Of a stretch of 57,649 bases of DNA, positions 23,583-31,567 are shown one piece after another. Numbering within the stretch: the stretch's first letter is position 1; the number at the start of each line of letters is the position of its first letter. The notes under the pieces were generated by a model that saw nothing but the letters and a program-made list of their open reading frames with translations, made no database searches and had not been told where the DNA came from. The position numbers and the translations under genes are program-made. Origin of the DNA: Hominifimenecus microfluidus (lineage in GTDB: Bacteria; Bacillota; Clostridia; Lachnospirales; Lachnospiraceae); contig JAJEQR010000022.1 in NCBI GenBank assembly GCA_020687485.1, positions 1 to 57,649 on the forward strand, written 5' to 3'.

Positions 23583-24770
23583 ATGCTGAATGATTTTACA
23601 TGGAATATGACCGGATACATACCAAAACACGCTGTCAATCCGCACGGTGACGGCATCATTCCCTATGTGGCAGAGCGCATCTTCCAACTGGAACCGGAGC
23701 CGCCATCAGTGGGCAATCTGAACGAATATATCCTGTCTGCTTTGCATGAAAAGAATTTGCTACATTTTTCGTTCTTTCTACATCACTACGAGCCGCAGCT
23801 TAATAAGCGCATCAAGAGCTTTCTTGGTGTGGATGGCGGCGATTTGTACGATACAGACCGTTTTCTGGATATAAAACTGTCCTGCCGGGAGCAAATGCTC
23901 CAAAAGCTGATGGACTATGATCCTGCCAAGGGTGCGGAGTATGCTACATACATTTTTCCGTTCATCCGGGATGCTATGCTCCGTTTCCGCATGGGCGAAG
24001 AAAAATGGTCGGTATCCTCTCTGACTAATTACAAAATGGTGCGGTCAATGGCTTGGCTGTACCACAATACCAAGGATGCGGTCAACGAGTTTTCCAAGAA
24101 ATACAACTGTGATCTTGCTCTTGCCGAAGAATATCTGAAAGTTGTCCGAGGTATCCGCAATCAGCAGCCATTCTATGTGACAGACGAGGACGGCGAGGAA
24201 ACTGGCGAAGATGTCGCCCTTGACGATAGTTGGAACTATACCGACATCCTCTGGAACGGCATACAGGCAGAAAAGGTGCAACGGGCATTTGAGAAACTGA
24301 ATTACCGGGAGCAGACCTTGCTCGAAAAACGGTTAGCAATTTGCATGACCTGTGGGCGTGTTGGCTCATGGAAGAACCGCCCCACCTTTGAAGACCTGGC
24401 GGTTATGTTTGAGGGAAGCACAGCCAGCGGTGCAGAGCGGGCTTACCGGAAAGCGATGGATAAGCTGACAGAGCTTCTGGTTGCCGAGGGTGCTATCCAT
24501 GCAGTCCGGCTGAAACAGAAATCCAAAACCAAGCGCAAAAAGAAAATCACCGCCGCAATCTACGAATACCAGGCAGACTGCGACGGCGAATGGGGCGAAA
24601 TATCAGTTGATTTTGAGAACGGCACAGCAGAAATCATTCGGCTTGCTGATTGGGATACAATTAAAACGAACTGGTTTGCCAATGAGGCGATCCGGTATAT
24701 TTTATCATTGTCGCCTGATGCTCTTAAAAAATATATGCTCGTCCCCCTTGAGCCGCCACTTATATCTTGA
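23583..24770 (+). CDS. Sigma-70-like protein with C-terminal extension
   Basis: 395 residues. The middle resembles sigma region 2 (MDYDPAKGAEYATYIFPFIRDAMLRF, about residues 107-132) with region 3-like helices after it, and region 4-like sequence follows (FEKLNYREQTLLEKRLA... FEDLAVMFEGSTASGAERAYRKAMDKL, about 238-300). A basic linker (KQKSKTKRKKK) leads to about 75 C-terminal residues (YEYQADCDGEWGEISVDFENG) unlike standard sigma factors. It may drive element-specific promoters. AGAAGGAAGGTGCGCT precedes the ATG. The ABC transporter genes follow, so it could control the resistance module or the transfer genes; this is inference. Confidence 0.7.
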   Translation: MLNDFTWNMTGYIPKHAVNPHGDGIIPYVAERIFQLEPEPPSVGNLNEYILSALHEKNLLHFSFFLHHYEPQLNKRIKSFLGVDGGDLYDTDRFLDIKLSCREQMLQKLMDYDPAKGAEYATYIFPFIRDAMLRFRMGEEKWSVSSLTNYKMVRSMAWLYHNTKDAVNEFSKKYNCDLALAEEYLKVVRGIRNQQPFYVTDEDGEETGEDVALDDSWNYTDILWNGIQAEKVQRAFEKLNYREQTLLEKRLAICMTCGRVGSWKNRPTFEDLAVMFEGSTASGAERAYRKAMDKLTELLVAEGAIHAVRLKQKSKTKRKKKITAAIYEYQADCDGEWGEISVDFENGTAEIIRLADWDTIKTNWFANEAIRYILSLSPDALKKYMLVPLEPPLIS

Positions 24771-24812
24771 ATCCTTACAACAACTGTAAGTGGTATTTGC
24801 TGTGTTCCCATG

Positions 24813-24836
24813 CTATCATTTTATTACAAATGATAG
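24813..24836 (+). promoter_or_regulatory. Inverted repeat covering the ribosome site of the ABC transporter gene
   Basis: CTATCATTT and AAATGATAG are perfect complements around a 6-base loop; the right arm ends inside the ATAGGAGG ribosome site of the gene at 24848. It may be an operator or a hairpin masking the ribosome site. A second inverted repeat, CTTACA/TGTAAG, lies at about 24774-24790. Confidence 0.55.
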
Positions 24837-24847
24837 GAGGTATTCAC

Positions 24848-25615
24848 ATGAAACCCATTTTGAATATTGAAAATTTAACAAAAATCTATGGCAATGTGCC
24901 AAGTCAAACAAAGGCACTGAATGGGGTCACCTTCCAGGTGATGCCGGGAGAGTTTCTTGGCATTATGGGAAGCAGTGGTTCTGGTAAATCCACACTGCTC
25001 AATTGTATTGCGACTGTGATTCAACCCACAGGTGGAAGCATTCAGGTGGAGGGCGTTAATCTGCAAGCACTCAAGGGAAGGACTCTTGCAGATTACCGTG
25101 GAAAAAAAGTTGGTTATCTATTTCAGAATTTTGAGCTACTGGATAATCTGACCGGACGTGAAAATATACTGCTTCCAACTTCTCTGCATGGGGTATCCGA
25201 AGCAGAAAGCAGCCAGCGGCTGAAGCAGTTGGCTGACTATCTGGAAATCACTGATGTTCTGAATAAGTTTCCGTCCAAGATGTCCGGCGGCCAGCGTCAG
25301 CGTGTTGCGGCAGCAAGGGCTCTGATCTTACATCCCCAAATGATCCTTGCCGATGAACCGACGGGTGCGCTGGATTCTAAGAACGCAAGAAGTCTTATGG
25401 AGAAGCTGTCCGGCCTGAATCGTGACGAACAAGCTACGATCCTGATGGTAACCCATGATTCCAATGCCGCCAGCTTCTGTAAGCGCATCCTGTTCATCCA
25501 GGATGGCGTGATCTTTCATGAGCTTCGGCGTGGAGACGAAAGCCAGCAGGAGTTCTACGGGCGCATCCTGAAGGTGATGGCTCAACTGGGAGGGGGTAGC
25601 GCAAATGTTCTCTAA
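24848..25615 (+). CDS. bceA: BceA-like ABC transporter ATP-binding protein
   Basis: 255-residue ATPase of a peptide-antibiotic resistance transporter. Walker A GSSGSGKST (about 41-49), Q-loop LFQNFELL, signature MSGGQRQR, Walker B MILADEPTGALD and switch His in VTHD are all intact. It pairs with the permease gene that overlaps its last 11 bases. AGGAGG lies 8 bases before the ATG at 24848; the open frame further upstream is not homologous. BceAB systems protect against bacitracin, lantibiotics and related peptides that bind cell-wall precursors; the substrate here is not known. The gene symbol indicates family resemblance. Confidence 0.9.
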   Translation: MKPILNIENLTKIYGNVPSQTKALNGVTFQVMPGEFLGIMGSSGSGKSTLLNCIATVIQPTGGSIQVEGVNLQALKGRTLADYRGKKVGYLFQNFELLDNLTGRENILLPTSLHGVSEAESSQRLKQLADYLEITDVLNKFPSKMSGGQRQRVAAARALILHPQMILADEPTGALDSKNARSLMEKLSGLNRDEQATILMVTHDSNAASFCKRILFIQDGVIFHELRRGDESQQEFYGRILKVMAQLGGGSANVL

Positions 25616-27677
25616 TCTGATTTTTCGAAACAGTCGCCGCAGCCGAAAGGAAAACGGTCTGTTTTTCAGCTCCCTGGTGATTTCTATTATTGCCTTTTAT
25701 ATGATTCTTTCCATCTCCACACAGGATGTAATGATTTTTTTGCAGAAAATGGAGAGCGACGCAGTGAACAGGCTCTTGCTTCTGATTCCTGTGTTTTACG
25801 GAATGACCCTGGGTATTCTTTTCTTTTTGATTTACTTCGCCTGCAAGTATCAATTTGAGCGCAGACGCCACGAGTTTGGTGTCTATCTGATGTTGGGAAT
25901 GCGCAGAAGCAAACTGTTCTGGATGCTTCTGGCGGAAGATTTCCTGACCAGTATTCTTGCCATGCTCATAGGCTTACCTGTGGCTGTGGTGCTTTCAGAA
26001 ATTGTCAGTCTTGTCACCGCCAAGCTGGTAGGCATGGGGATCATCGGTCATCAGTTTTCTTTATCCTGGTCTGCGATTGAATGGACGCTGGCAGGATTTC
26101 TGGCAATTAAGCTGACGGCACTTCTGATTTTGAGTGGACGAATCAGCCGCCAGGAGATCGGTACTTTGCTATCCCAGCCAACGAACCGCCCCAAAAAGCA
26201 AATGCCATCTGTTATCTATGGACTGGCTGCTATATGCGGAAGTGTGATGTTGGCAGTGGCTTACTACATGGCGATTCAGGGAATTGCATGGACAAAGGTA
26301 AGTATGATGGGACTGACTTTGCTGTTGGGCATAGTTGGTACGATGCTGCTTTTCTATGGGATGCGTGCGCTGATTGCTTTGATTGTTAAGAAAGGAAAAG
26401 GAAATAAGCAGCTTCATGTATTTACCTTCCGGCAGATTCAGGAGAATGTCATTCATCAGTCAAACTCCATGGCCATCAGCTCCCTGCTGATTCTGGCGGC
26501 GCTGTGTTGTTTTGGTGCGGGCGTAGGAATTGCAGGAACGAATAACCTGTCTTCTGGCCATGTAATCGACTATACTTTTGAAGATCATACTGCAGAAGAC
26601 TCATCGCAGGTTCTTCCGAATATAAAGGCAGTCCTGAAAGAAAACAGTTTGGAAAATCAATTTTCAGAGCTTTTTGAAATGAGGGTTGGGCGTATTCGCA
26701 CCACAGAAGATTATGATAATGCCTACAGCATGGACGCTGTTATGGACTCTCTTCGGAGCCTGCCCCAGTCGGAAGACCGGGATGTCCTTCTGAACAATCT
26801 TGGTTATGCCACATACCCATATTTGATTTGTTTATCGGACTATAATCGTTTGTTGGAATTGTCCGGCAAGCCTGTCATTAAATTAAGTGAGGATGAAGCC
26901 GCTGTTTATATAGGTTCCGACTTTACTACTGTAAATCGTACCGCAATGCTGAACGACATACTTACTGAACAGCCTGAAACGGAACTGGTTGGCAGTCCGA
27001 TTTATCTTACTGGAGAGGTTCAGTCTGTAAATTTGATTACGGATCGTTCTATTACTTTGTCCTTTGCATTGATTCTTCCAGATGAAGCCTTCCTCTATCA
27101 TACCCAAGGAATGTATGATACGTATGTGAATGCGGTACTCAGTGAGCAGGCTATGGAAGGAAATAGCCTTATGACTGCCTATTCCGATCTGAACGAGAAG
27201 CTGGACAAAATAGGTATCGAATATGAAAGCTATCTTCAGAATATGGGCCGCCAGCTTTTCTACACCATAGCATCCAGTTATATTACCCTCTATCTTGCGA
27301 TTGTTTTCCTGGTAGTTGCCAACACCATCGTGGGTGTTCAGTTCCTGATGAGTCAGCAGAAAACCGGGCGCAGATACCAGACTCTGATCCGCCTGGGAGC
27401 TACTTACGAAACCCTTTGCCAGTCTGCTGGAAAGCAAATTACCTGGTTTATGGGACTTCCTGTATTGGTTGCAGCTGTCAGCAGTCTGTTTGGAGTCAGG
27501 GCGTTATTTACAGGGATACTCTCGTCCCGAACCCGTGGGACAGTGGCTGAAATGATGTTTGTATCTGCTGCTATGATTTTGCTGCTTTGCGTGATAGAAT
27601 ATATTTATATGAGAGTGGTCAAGCACTCCAGTGATCGGTATTTGCTGACACTGATGCAGCCGCAGAGAGAAGAATAA
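25605..27677 (+). CDS. bceB: BceB-like ABC transporter permease (FtsX family)
   Basis: 690-residue permease with about ten membrane segments in the BceB layout: one near residues 20-40, groups at about 60-80, 105-135, 150-175, 205-225, 235-265 and 285-310, then a large extracellular domain (about 315-540), and three final segments (about 545-575, 600-620, 635-660). The extracellular domain between helices 7 and 8 is the presumed peptide sensor. GGGAGGGGG precedes the ATG, which overlaps the ATPase gene. Followed directly by the response regulator gene. Confidence 0.9.
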   Translation: MFSNLIFRNSRRSRKENGLFFSSLVISIIAFYMILSISTQDVMIFLQKMESDAVNRLLLLIPVFYGMTLGILFFLIYFACKYQFERRRHEFGVYLMLGMRRSKLFWMLLAEDFLTSILAMLIGLPVAVVLSEIVSLVTAKLVGMGIIGHQFSLSWSAIEWTLAGFLAIKLTALLILSGRISRQEIGTLLSQPTNRPKKQMPSVIYGLAAICGSVMLAVAYYMAIQGIAWTKVSMMGLTLLLGIVGTMLLFYGMRALIALIVKKGKGNKQLHVFTFRQIQENVIHQSNSMAISSLLILAALCCFGAGVGIAGTNNLSSGHVIDYTFEDHTAEDSSQVLPNIKAVLKENSLENQFSELFEMRVGRIRTTEDYDNAYSMDAVMDSLRSLPQSEDRDVLLNNLGYATYPYLICLSDYNRLLELSGKPVIKLSEDEAAVYIGSDFTTVNRTAMLNDILTEQPETELVGSPIYLTGEVQSVNLITDRSITLSFALILPDEAFLYHTQGMYDTYVNAVLSEQAMEGNSLMTAYSDLNEKLDKIGIEYESYLQNMGRQLFYTIASSYITLYLAIVFLVVANTIVGVQFLMSQQKTGRRYQTLIRLGATYETLCQSAGKQITWFMGLPVLVAAVSSLFGVRALFTGILSSRTRGTVAEMMFVSAAMILLLCVIEYIYMRVVKHSSDRYLLTLMQPQREE

Positions 27678-27696
27678 TTTGGAAGGAGGTGCTGTC

Positions 27697-28374
27697 GTGA
27701 AAAGAATTGCTGTTGTGGAAGATGAAGTCTATATGCGGGAAGAACTCTGCAATATGCTTCAAAAGGACGGGTATCTTGTGGAGGCAATCACCGAGTTTGA
27801 AGATGCCGCTCGGCTCTTGGCAGCCCTCCGTCCTGACCTCGTGATCTTAGACCTGAATTTACCAGAAATCAGTGGCTTTCAAATCTGCCAGGAGTTAAAG
27901 AATAAAACCGCTATCCCCATCCTGGTGCTGACTTCCAGAGATCAGGTAAAGGATGAACTGCAAGCGTTCCAGTTGGGTGCAGATGAATATTTGACGAAGC
28001 CGTGCAGAAAAGACCGACTTCTCGCCAGGGTATCCAATATTCTCAAAAGGTATGAAGGTCGTACCAACCTCATAGAGGGATTGGACTTCTTGTTGGACCA
28101 GCAGACCTACACACTTTATATTCATAACACCTCTGTGGTGCTTCCAAAAAATCAGGGAAAACTGTTGGTTGCTCTTTTGGCAAGTGGTGATGCACTGGTT
28201 ACAACGGAGCAGCTTTGCATGGCACTGTGGGGAACTACGGAATACATAGATGAAAATGCCTTGCAGGTTAACCTGACCCGGTTGAAAAAAACGATGTCCG
28301 CCCTTGAAATGAAGCAGCGAATCGTTGCAGTTCGAGGAATGGGCTACCGTTTGGAAGCGGAGGTGTCTCTATGA
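27697..28374 (+). CDS. bceR: BceR-like response regulator (OmpR/PhoB family)
   Basis: 225-residue DNA-binding regulator. Receiver domain with VVEDE, phosphoacceptor Asp52 in LVILDLNLPE, Thr in VLTSRD and Lys in LTKPC; C-terminal winged helix (about 130-222) with ALQVNLTRLKKTM and VRGMGYRLE. It should activate the bceAB genes in response to the kinase encoded next. GGAGG is 9 bases before the GTG at 27697, which starts at the receiver domain; an in-frame TTG at 27679 lacks a ribosome site. The stop overlaps the kinase start (ATGA). Confidence 0.9.
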   Translation: MKRIAVVEDEVYMREELCNMLQKDGYLVEAITEFEDAARLLAALRPDLVILDLNLPEISGFQICQELKNKTAIPILVLTSRDQVKDELQAFQLGADEYLTKPCRKDRLLARVSNILKRYEGRTNLIEGLDFLLDQQTYTLYIHNTSVVLPKNQGKLLVALLASGDALVTTEQLCMALWGTTEYIDENALQVNLTRLKKTMSALEMKQRIVAVRGMGYRLEAEVSL

Positions 28375-29396
28375 AGCAGCTTTGGCACATGATAGAACGG
28401 TACTACCCCTGGCTTCTGTTGCTGCTGGGCGTGGATTGCTTTTGCGCTGTCATTCTTTGGATTTCTGACATTCAGGCATTTCAAACCTTGATCGGGTTAG
28501 TAGTTCTGACGAGCATCCTTTTGTTTTCAGCGATTCTGTTTGTACTAAACAAGAGGGAGAACACCCACATGGAACTGTTCCGGGATTTCCTCAGTGATCC
28601 TACCATCTGCAATGAAGAACGGCTGCTCAGTGCCATTAGTCAGAAAGAAGGAGAATCTGTCCGATTTTTGGCTTCGGTTTTACGGGAATACAAAAACGAG
28701 AGTAACAATATGGCGGATGCCCTACGGGACTATGAAGAATACGTGGAGGGCTGGGCACATGAAGCGAAAACGCCCCTATCGTTGCTGACCATGCTCTTGG
28801 ATAACCGGAACGATGAAATCTCTCCTTCCCTGCAAGCAAAGCTGGATTATGTCCGCAGTCAGCTTCAGGAGGATGTCACGCAGATGCTGTACTATGCCCG
28901 GTTGAAGAGCAGTACAAAGGATTACCGATTTGAGGATGTCAATTTGAATGACTGCTTGGGTGAAGTTCTGGAGGACTATGCCCCACTTCTTGAAGAGAAG
29001 CAGTTTGTCATTCTCAACAAACTGCAATCTGAAACAGTCTATACAGACCGTAGAGGACTTCAGTTTATGTTGGGACAGATCGTTAGCAATGCCATCAAAT
29101 ATAGCAGCGATAGTCCCATGCTTACGATTTCCATGATACATTCGGAGACCGCAGATATCCTTTCTGTTGAAGATAACGGCATTGGCGTAAAAAAATATGA
29201 TCTGCCGTACATTTTTCAAAAGGGCTTTACCGGGGATTCTACTGACAGCAGAAAGAAGGCTACCGGTATGGGACTTTACCTGGTTAAGAAGATGGCCGAC
29301 GATCTAAATCTTCATCTGGAAGCTACTTCCCAGTGGGGAAAGGGCTTCAAGATTGTCATCTTCTTTCCTAAATTGAGATCCAACGGAGGGAAATAA
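28371..29396 (+). CDS. bceS: BceS-like intramembrane-sensing histidine kinase
   Basis: 341 residues. Two N-terminal membrane helices (about 13-32 and 37-58) are joined by a very short loop, so there is almost no extracellular sensor, the hallmark of BceS-type kinases that read the flux of their transporter. The H-box is EGWAHEAKTPLSLL (His130); N, G1 and G2 boxes follow (QIVSNAIKYS, SVEDNGIGV, GMGLYLVKKM). Its start overlaps the regulator stop by 4 bases, completing a four-gene operon that is the resistance cargo of the element. Confidence 0.9.
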   Translation: MKQLWHMIERYYPWLLLLLGVDCFCAVILWISDIQAFQTLIGLVVLTSILLFSAILFVLNKRENTHMELFRDFLSDPTICNEERLLSAISQKEGESVRFLASVLREYKNESNNMADALRDYEEYVEGWAHEAKTPLSLLTMLLDNRNDEISPSLQAKLDYVRSQLQEDVTQMLYYARLKSSTKDYRFEDVNLNDCLGEVLEDYAPLLEEKQFVILNKLQSETVYTDRRGLQFMLGQIVSNAIKYSSDSPMLTISMIHSETADILSVEDNGIGVKKYDLPYIFQKGFTGDSTDSRKKATGMGLYLVKKMADDLNLHLEATSQWGKGFKIVIFFPKLRSNGGK

Positions 29397-29404
29397 TATA
29401 AACA

Positions 29405-29437
29405 GAAAAACGCCCGCAGGATTTTCTCCTGCGGGCA
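29405..29437 (-). terminator. Terminator of the DUF6061 gene
   Basis: GCCCGCAGGA pairs with TCCTGCGGGC around 5 bases; the minus strand continues with GTTTTT. It may also slow plus-strand reading from the kinase gene. Confidence 0.7.
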
Positions 29438-29445
29438 GCGTGTTG

Positions 29446-29694
29446 TCAGCTATCCAAAGGCTTGTATTCTGTTACAGTTTTCAGATAGGTTTCGGGATCG
29501 CCATTCAATATCAAGTCAGCATATGCTATCGGGTCATTGTAGATCAAATAATCCAACTCTGACCGCTGATACATATTGTCTGCAATCTCGTTCTCAACAG
29601 CGATAGTGTCAATCGCAATCATTCTGCCGTCCCTGAATTTCAGTTCCACACAGCAATTATCCATAGTGTAAGCACAAGATATTAAGGTTTTCAT
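29446..29694 (-). CDS. DUF6061-type small protein
   Basis: 82 residues, acidic, soluble; conserved-looking MKTLISCAYTMDNCCVELKF and IAVENEIADNMYQRSELDYLIYNDPIAYADLIL. I recognise this as the small DUF6061-type protein frequent in Clostridia mobile elements; no function is known to me. TGGAGG lies 7 bases before the ATG. It faces the resistance operon and ends in its own terminator. It is the last gene before the right end of the element. Confidence 0.75.
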   Translation of the reverse strand: MKTLISCAYTMDNCCVELKFRDGRMIAIDTIAVENEIADNMYQRSELDYLIYNDPIAYADLILNGDPETYLKTVTEYKPLDS

Positions 29695-29727
29695 GGTATG
29701 TCCTCCATAATTCGAAATATAAAGCGA

Positions 29728-29767
29728 AAATCCCGTCTGACTTCCTGTTAGAAATCAGACGGGATTT
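29728..29767. terminator. Long inverted repeat near the right end of the element
   Basis: AAATCCCGTCTGA and TCAGACGGGATTT are perfect 13-base complements around a 14-base loop. It lies upstream of the DUF6061 gene and could insulate the element from transcription entering from outside. Confidence 0.6.
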
Positions 29768-29810
29768 GTCCGTATGCACCCCGGAAACCGTCAGCTAACA
29801 GTTGATAAGT

Positions 29811-29837
29811 AAATTAGTTCCTTATCACTGTTAAGCC
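29811..29837 (-). repeat. Right terminal inverted repeat of the element
   Basis: Reverse complement begins GGCTTAACAGTGATAAG and matches the left end at 15201-15227 with four mismatches. Confidence 0.75.
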
Positions 29838-29840
29838 AAG

Positions 29841-29876
29841 GGTTTTCTGGCATATCTTTCGAATATTATCCTGCAT
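29841..29876 (-). pseudogene. Severed first 12 codons of the second YARHG lipoprotein gene
   Basis: ATG at 29876 encodes MQDNIRKICQKT, identical to the first 12 residues of the intact copy at 12264, preceded by AAAAGGAGTAAC. The rest of the gene lies 14.6 kb away at 14548-15200, on the other side of the mobile element. Confidence 0.85.
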
Positions 29877-29912
29877 AAAAGTTACTCCTTTTATAATCCA
29901 CTATTTATATAA

Positions 29913-29941
29913 ACTATACCATTTTTTTCCTTCTTTTGCAA
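29913..29941 (-). promoter_or_regulatory. Orphaned promoter of the second YARHG gene
   Basis: TTGCAA, 17 bases, TATAGT on the minus strand, homologous to the promoter at 12982-13010. It now reads into the right end of the element. Confidence 0.65.
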
Positions 29942-29972
29942 TCCCTCTTTTTACATTTTTCAAAACTATAGT

Positions 29973-30015
29973 AAAAAAAGAGGGATAAAAGATCATGAGA
30001 TATCTTTTATCCCTC
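29973..30015 (-). terminator. Strong minus-strand terminator
   Basis: GAGGGATAAAAGAT and its perfect 14-base complement enclose an 8-base loop; the minus strand continues with seven T. It isolates the region from the remnant frame at 30068-30151. Confidence 0.8.
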
Positions 30016-30067
30016 CGAAGTCAACTCAAGCTCTTCTCAAACAATAATTGCTCACAGAATTATTCTG

Positions 30068-30151
30068 TTAACGTCCGGCCAAAATAGTCATCGTCGCCAG
30101 TCCTGCCTTGCCATCAGCGGTAAGTCCTTCATTCTTAATGTAAACAAGCAT
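30068..30151 (-). other. Short frame, possibly the C-terminal remnant of a lost gene
   Basis: 27 codons from ATG 30151 to TAA (MLVYIKNEGLTADGKAGLAT..., ending TILAGR), with in-frame sense codons (RKNFEKSE) before the ATG back to the T-rich rpoD terminator. It lies between two terminators, so it would need its own promoter. I cannot assign a family. Confidence 0.3.
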
Positions 30152-30173
30152 TTCACTTTTCTCAAAATTTTTT

Positions 30174-30212
30174 CTAAAAAAAATCCCCCCGGCGCCATGC
30201 GCCGGAGGGATT
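30174..30212 (-). terminator. Terminator of rpoD
   Basis: Minus strand AATCCCTCCGGCGC pairs with GCGCCGGGGGGATT around a short loop and is followed by eight T, about 30 bases after the rpoD stop. Confidence 0.88.
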
Positions 30213-30243
30213 GCTTCTTTTTGTTCTCTATACAGTTTTATCT

Positions 30244-31386
30244 TTACAGGAAATCCCGGATTCGCTTGCTTCTTACAGGGTTTCTCAGCTTACGAAGCGC
30301 TTTTGCTTCAATCTGGCGAATTCTCTCACGGGTTACGTTGAACTCCTTGCCGACTTCTTCCAGCGTGCGGGGATGGCCGTCCTCCAGACCGAAACGCAGG
30401 ATAACGACCTGCTTCTCACGATCCTTCAGATCATCCAGCAGAATATCGATATGCTCGCGGAGCATGACGGATTCTACGTTGCCTTCCGGGGTTACCGCGT
30501 TGCTGTCCGCAACGAAATCACCCAGGTTGGAATCATCTTCCTCACCAATGGGGGTCTCAAGAGATGCGGGCTCACGGGCGATCTGCATGATCTCCATGAC
30601 CTTCTCTTCCGACATATCCAGCGCCTGTGCAAGTTCCGCTACCGACGGCTCATAGCCCAGCTCCAGCGTGAGTTTTCTCTGCATCTTCGACATCTTGTTG
30701 ATAGTCTCAACCATATGTACAGGAACTCGAATGGTGCGGGCTTGATCGGCTAAGGCTCTTGTTACAGACTGACGAATCCACCAGGTTGCGTAAGTACTCA
30801 GCTTATAGCCTTTCGTGTAGTCAAACTTCTCTACACCCTTGATCAGTCCAAGATTGCCTTCCTGTACCAGATCAAGGAAGCTCATGCCTCGCCCCGTGTA
30901 ACGCTTGGCAATGCTGACAACAAGACGCAGGTTCGCCTCGATCAGCCGTTCCTTCGCTTCCACATCGCCTTCCGCCTTGCGCTTGGCCAACTCAGTCTCT
31001 TCTTCTGCAGTCAGCAGCGGTACGGTGCCGATCTCCTTCAGATACATACGAACAGGATCTTCGGTTCCGATACCATCCAGGAGGTCGATCGCATCCAGGT
31101 CGATATCTTCTTCGTTGTCCTCGTCGTTCGTGAAGTTGTCGTCATCATCCAGTACCATCGATTCGAGATCTGTCTGTTCGTCGGTCATCACGCGTAGAAC
31201 GTCGATGTTTTTACCTTCCAAGTAGGTGTAGATGTTCTCCAGCTGCTCCGGAGTTAAGGAAACACCCTTGAAGAAATCATTAATGTCATTGATATCCAGG
31301 GTGTTGTTCTTACTTTTACCAAGATCCACCAGCTTGTTCAGTACTTCAAGAAAATTGTCTTTTTCCACGGTACGCATCCTTTCCAT
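30244..31386 (-). CDS. rpoD: Primary RNA polymerase sigma factor RpoD (sigma A)
   Basis: 380 residues, the usual length of clostridial sigma A. Region 1.1 is acidic ([16 protein letters not shown]); region 1.2 has [11 protein letters not shown]; region 2 has [14 protein letters not shown] and [13 protein letters not shown]; region 3 [12 protein letters not shown]; region 4 has [25 protein letters not shown]. It directs housekeeping transcription. In many Clostridia dnaG lies just upstream in an operon; here the upstream neighbour on this strand is a lipid-kinase gene about 180 bases away, and rpoD has its own consensus-like promoter. A GAAGG lies about 12 bases before the ATG. Confidence 0.97.
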   Translation of the reverse strand: MERMRTVEKDNFLEVLNKLVDLGKSKNNTLDINDINDFFKGVSLTPEQLENIYTYLEGKNIDVLRVMTDEQTDLESMVLDDDDNFTNDEDNEEDIDLDAIDLLDGIGTEDPVRMYLKEIGTVPLLTAEEETELAKRKAEGDVEAKERLIEANLRLVVSIAKRYTGRGMSFLDLVQEGNLGLIKGVEKFDYTKGYKLSTYATWWIRQSVTRALADQARTIRVPVHMVETINKMSKMQRKLTLELGYEPSVAELAQALDMSEEKVMEIMQIAREPASLETPIGEEDDSNLGDFVADSNAVTPEGNVESVMLREHIDILLDDLKDREKQVVILRFGLEDGHPRTLEEVGKEFNVTRERIRQIEAKALRKLRNPVRSKRIRDFL

Positions 31387-31447
31387 AGCAGCTGCAACCT
31401 TCTTTTTTGAATTTTGCAGCTATTTGTCCACTATGTTATAAGTACAC

Positions 31448-31476
31448 ATTTTACAGCATTTTTTCCCGTTTGTCAA
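31448..31476 (-). promoter_or_regulatory. rpoD promoter
   Basis: Minus strand TTGACA, 17 bases, TAAAAT, about 62 bases upstream of the start codon. Confidence 0.75.
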
Positions 31477-31567
31477 CAGAAATCGACATTTTTTTGCAAC
31501 TATTCAGAGCCATGCGGATTTTTAGCAAATGTACGAATCATGCTTGTATGAATGAGGACATGTTGTT

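Larger units (their letters stand above)
15201..29841. mobile_element. 14.6-kb integrative mobilizable element, Tn4451-like in gene content
   Basis: Comparison with the uninterrupted paralogue at 12889-12920 fixes both junctions: the empty site reads AATCAGAAGGGTTTTCTGG; the left junction reads CAGAAGGCTTAATAG and the right GTTAAGCCAAGGGTTTTC. AAGG is shared (15199-15202 and 29838-29841). Joining the ends gives TTAAGCCAAGGCTTAA, a palindrome centred on AA, as expected for a serine-recombinase attachment site. Content: large serine recombinase, MobV relaxase and oriT, small regulator, two primase-type genes, sigma-like protein, an unknown gene, and an antibiotic-peptide ABC transporter with its two-component system. 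No type IV secretion genes are present, so transfer would need a helper. Confidence 0.9.

Noticed and set aside
15201-29841. Full conjugative element (ICE)
   Set aside because: No VirB4, VirD4/TcpA-type or other type IV secretion genes are present; only relaxase and oriT, so mobilizable rather than self-transmissible.
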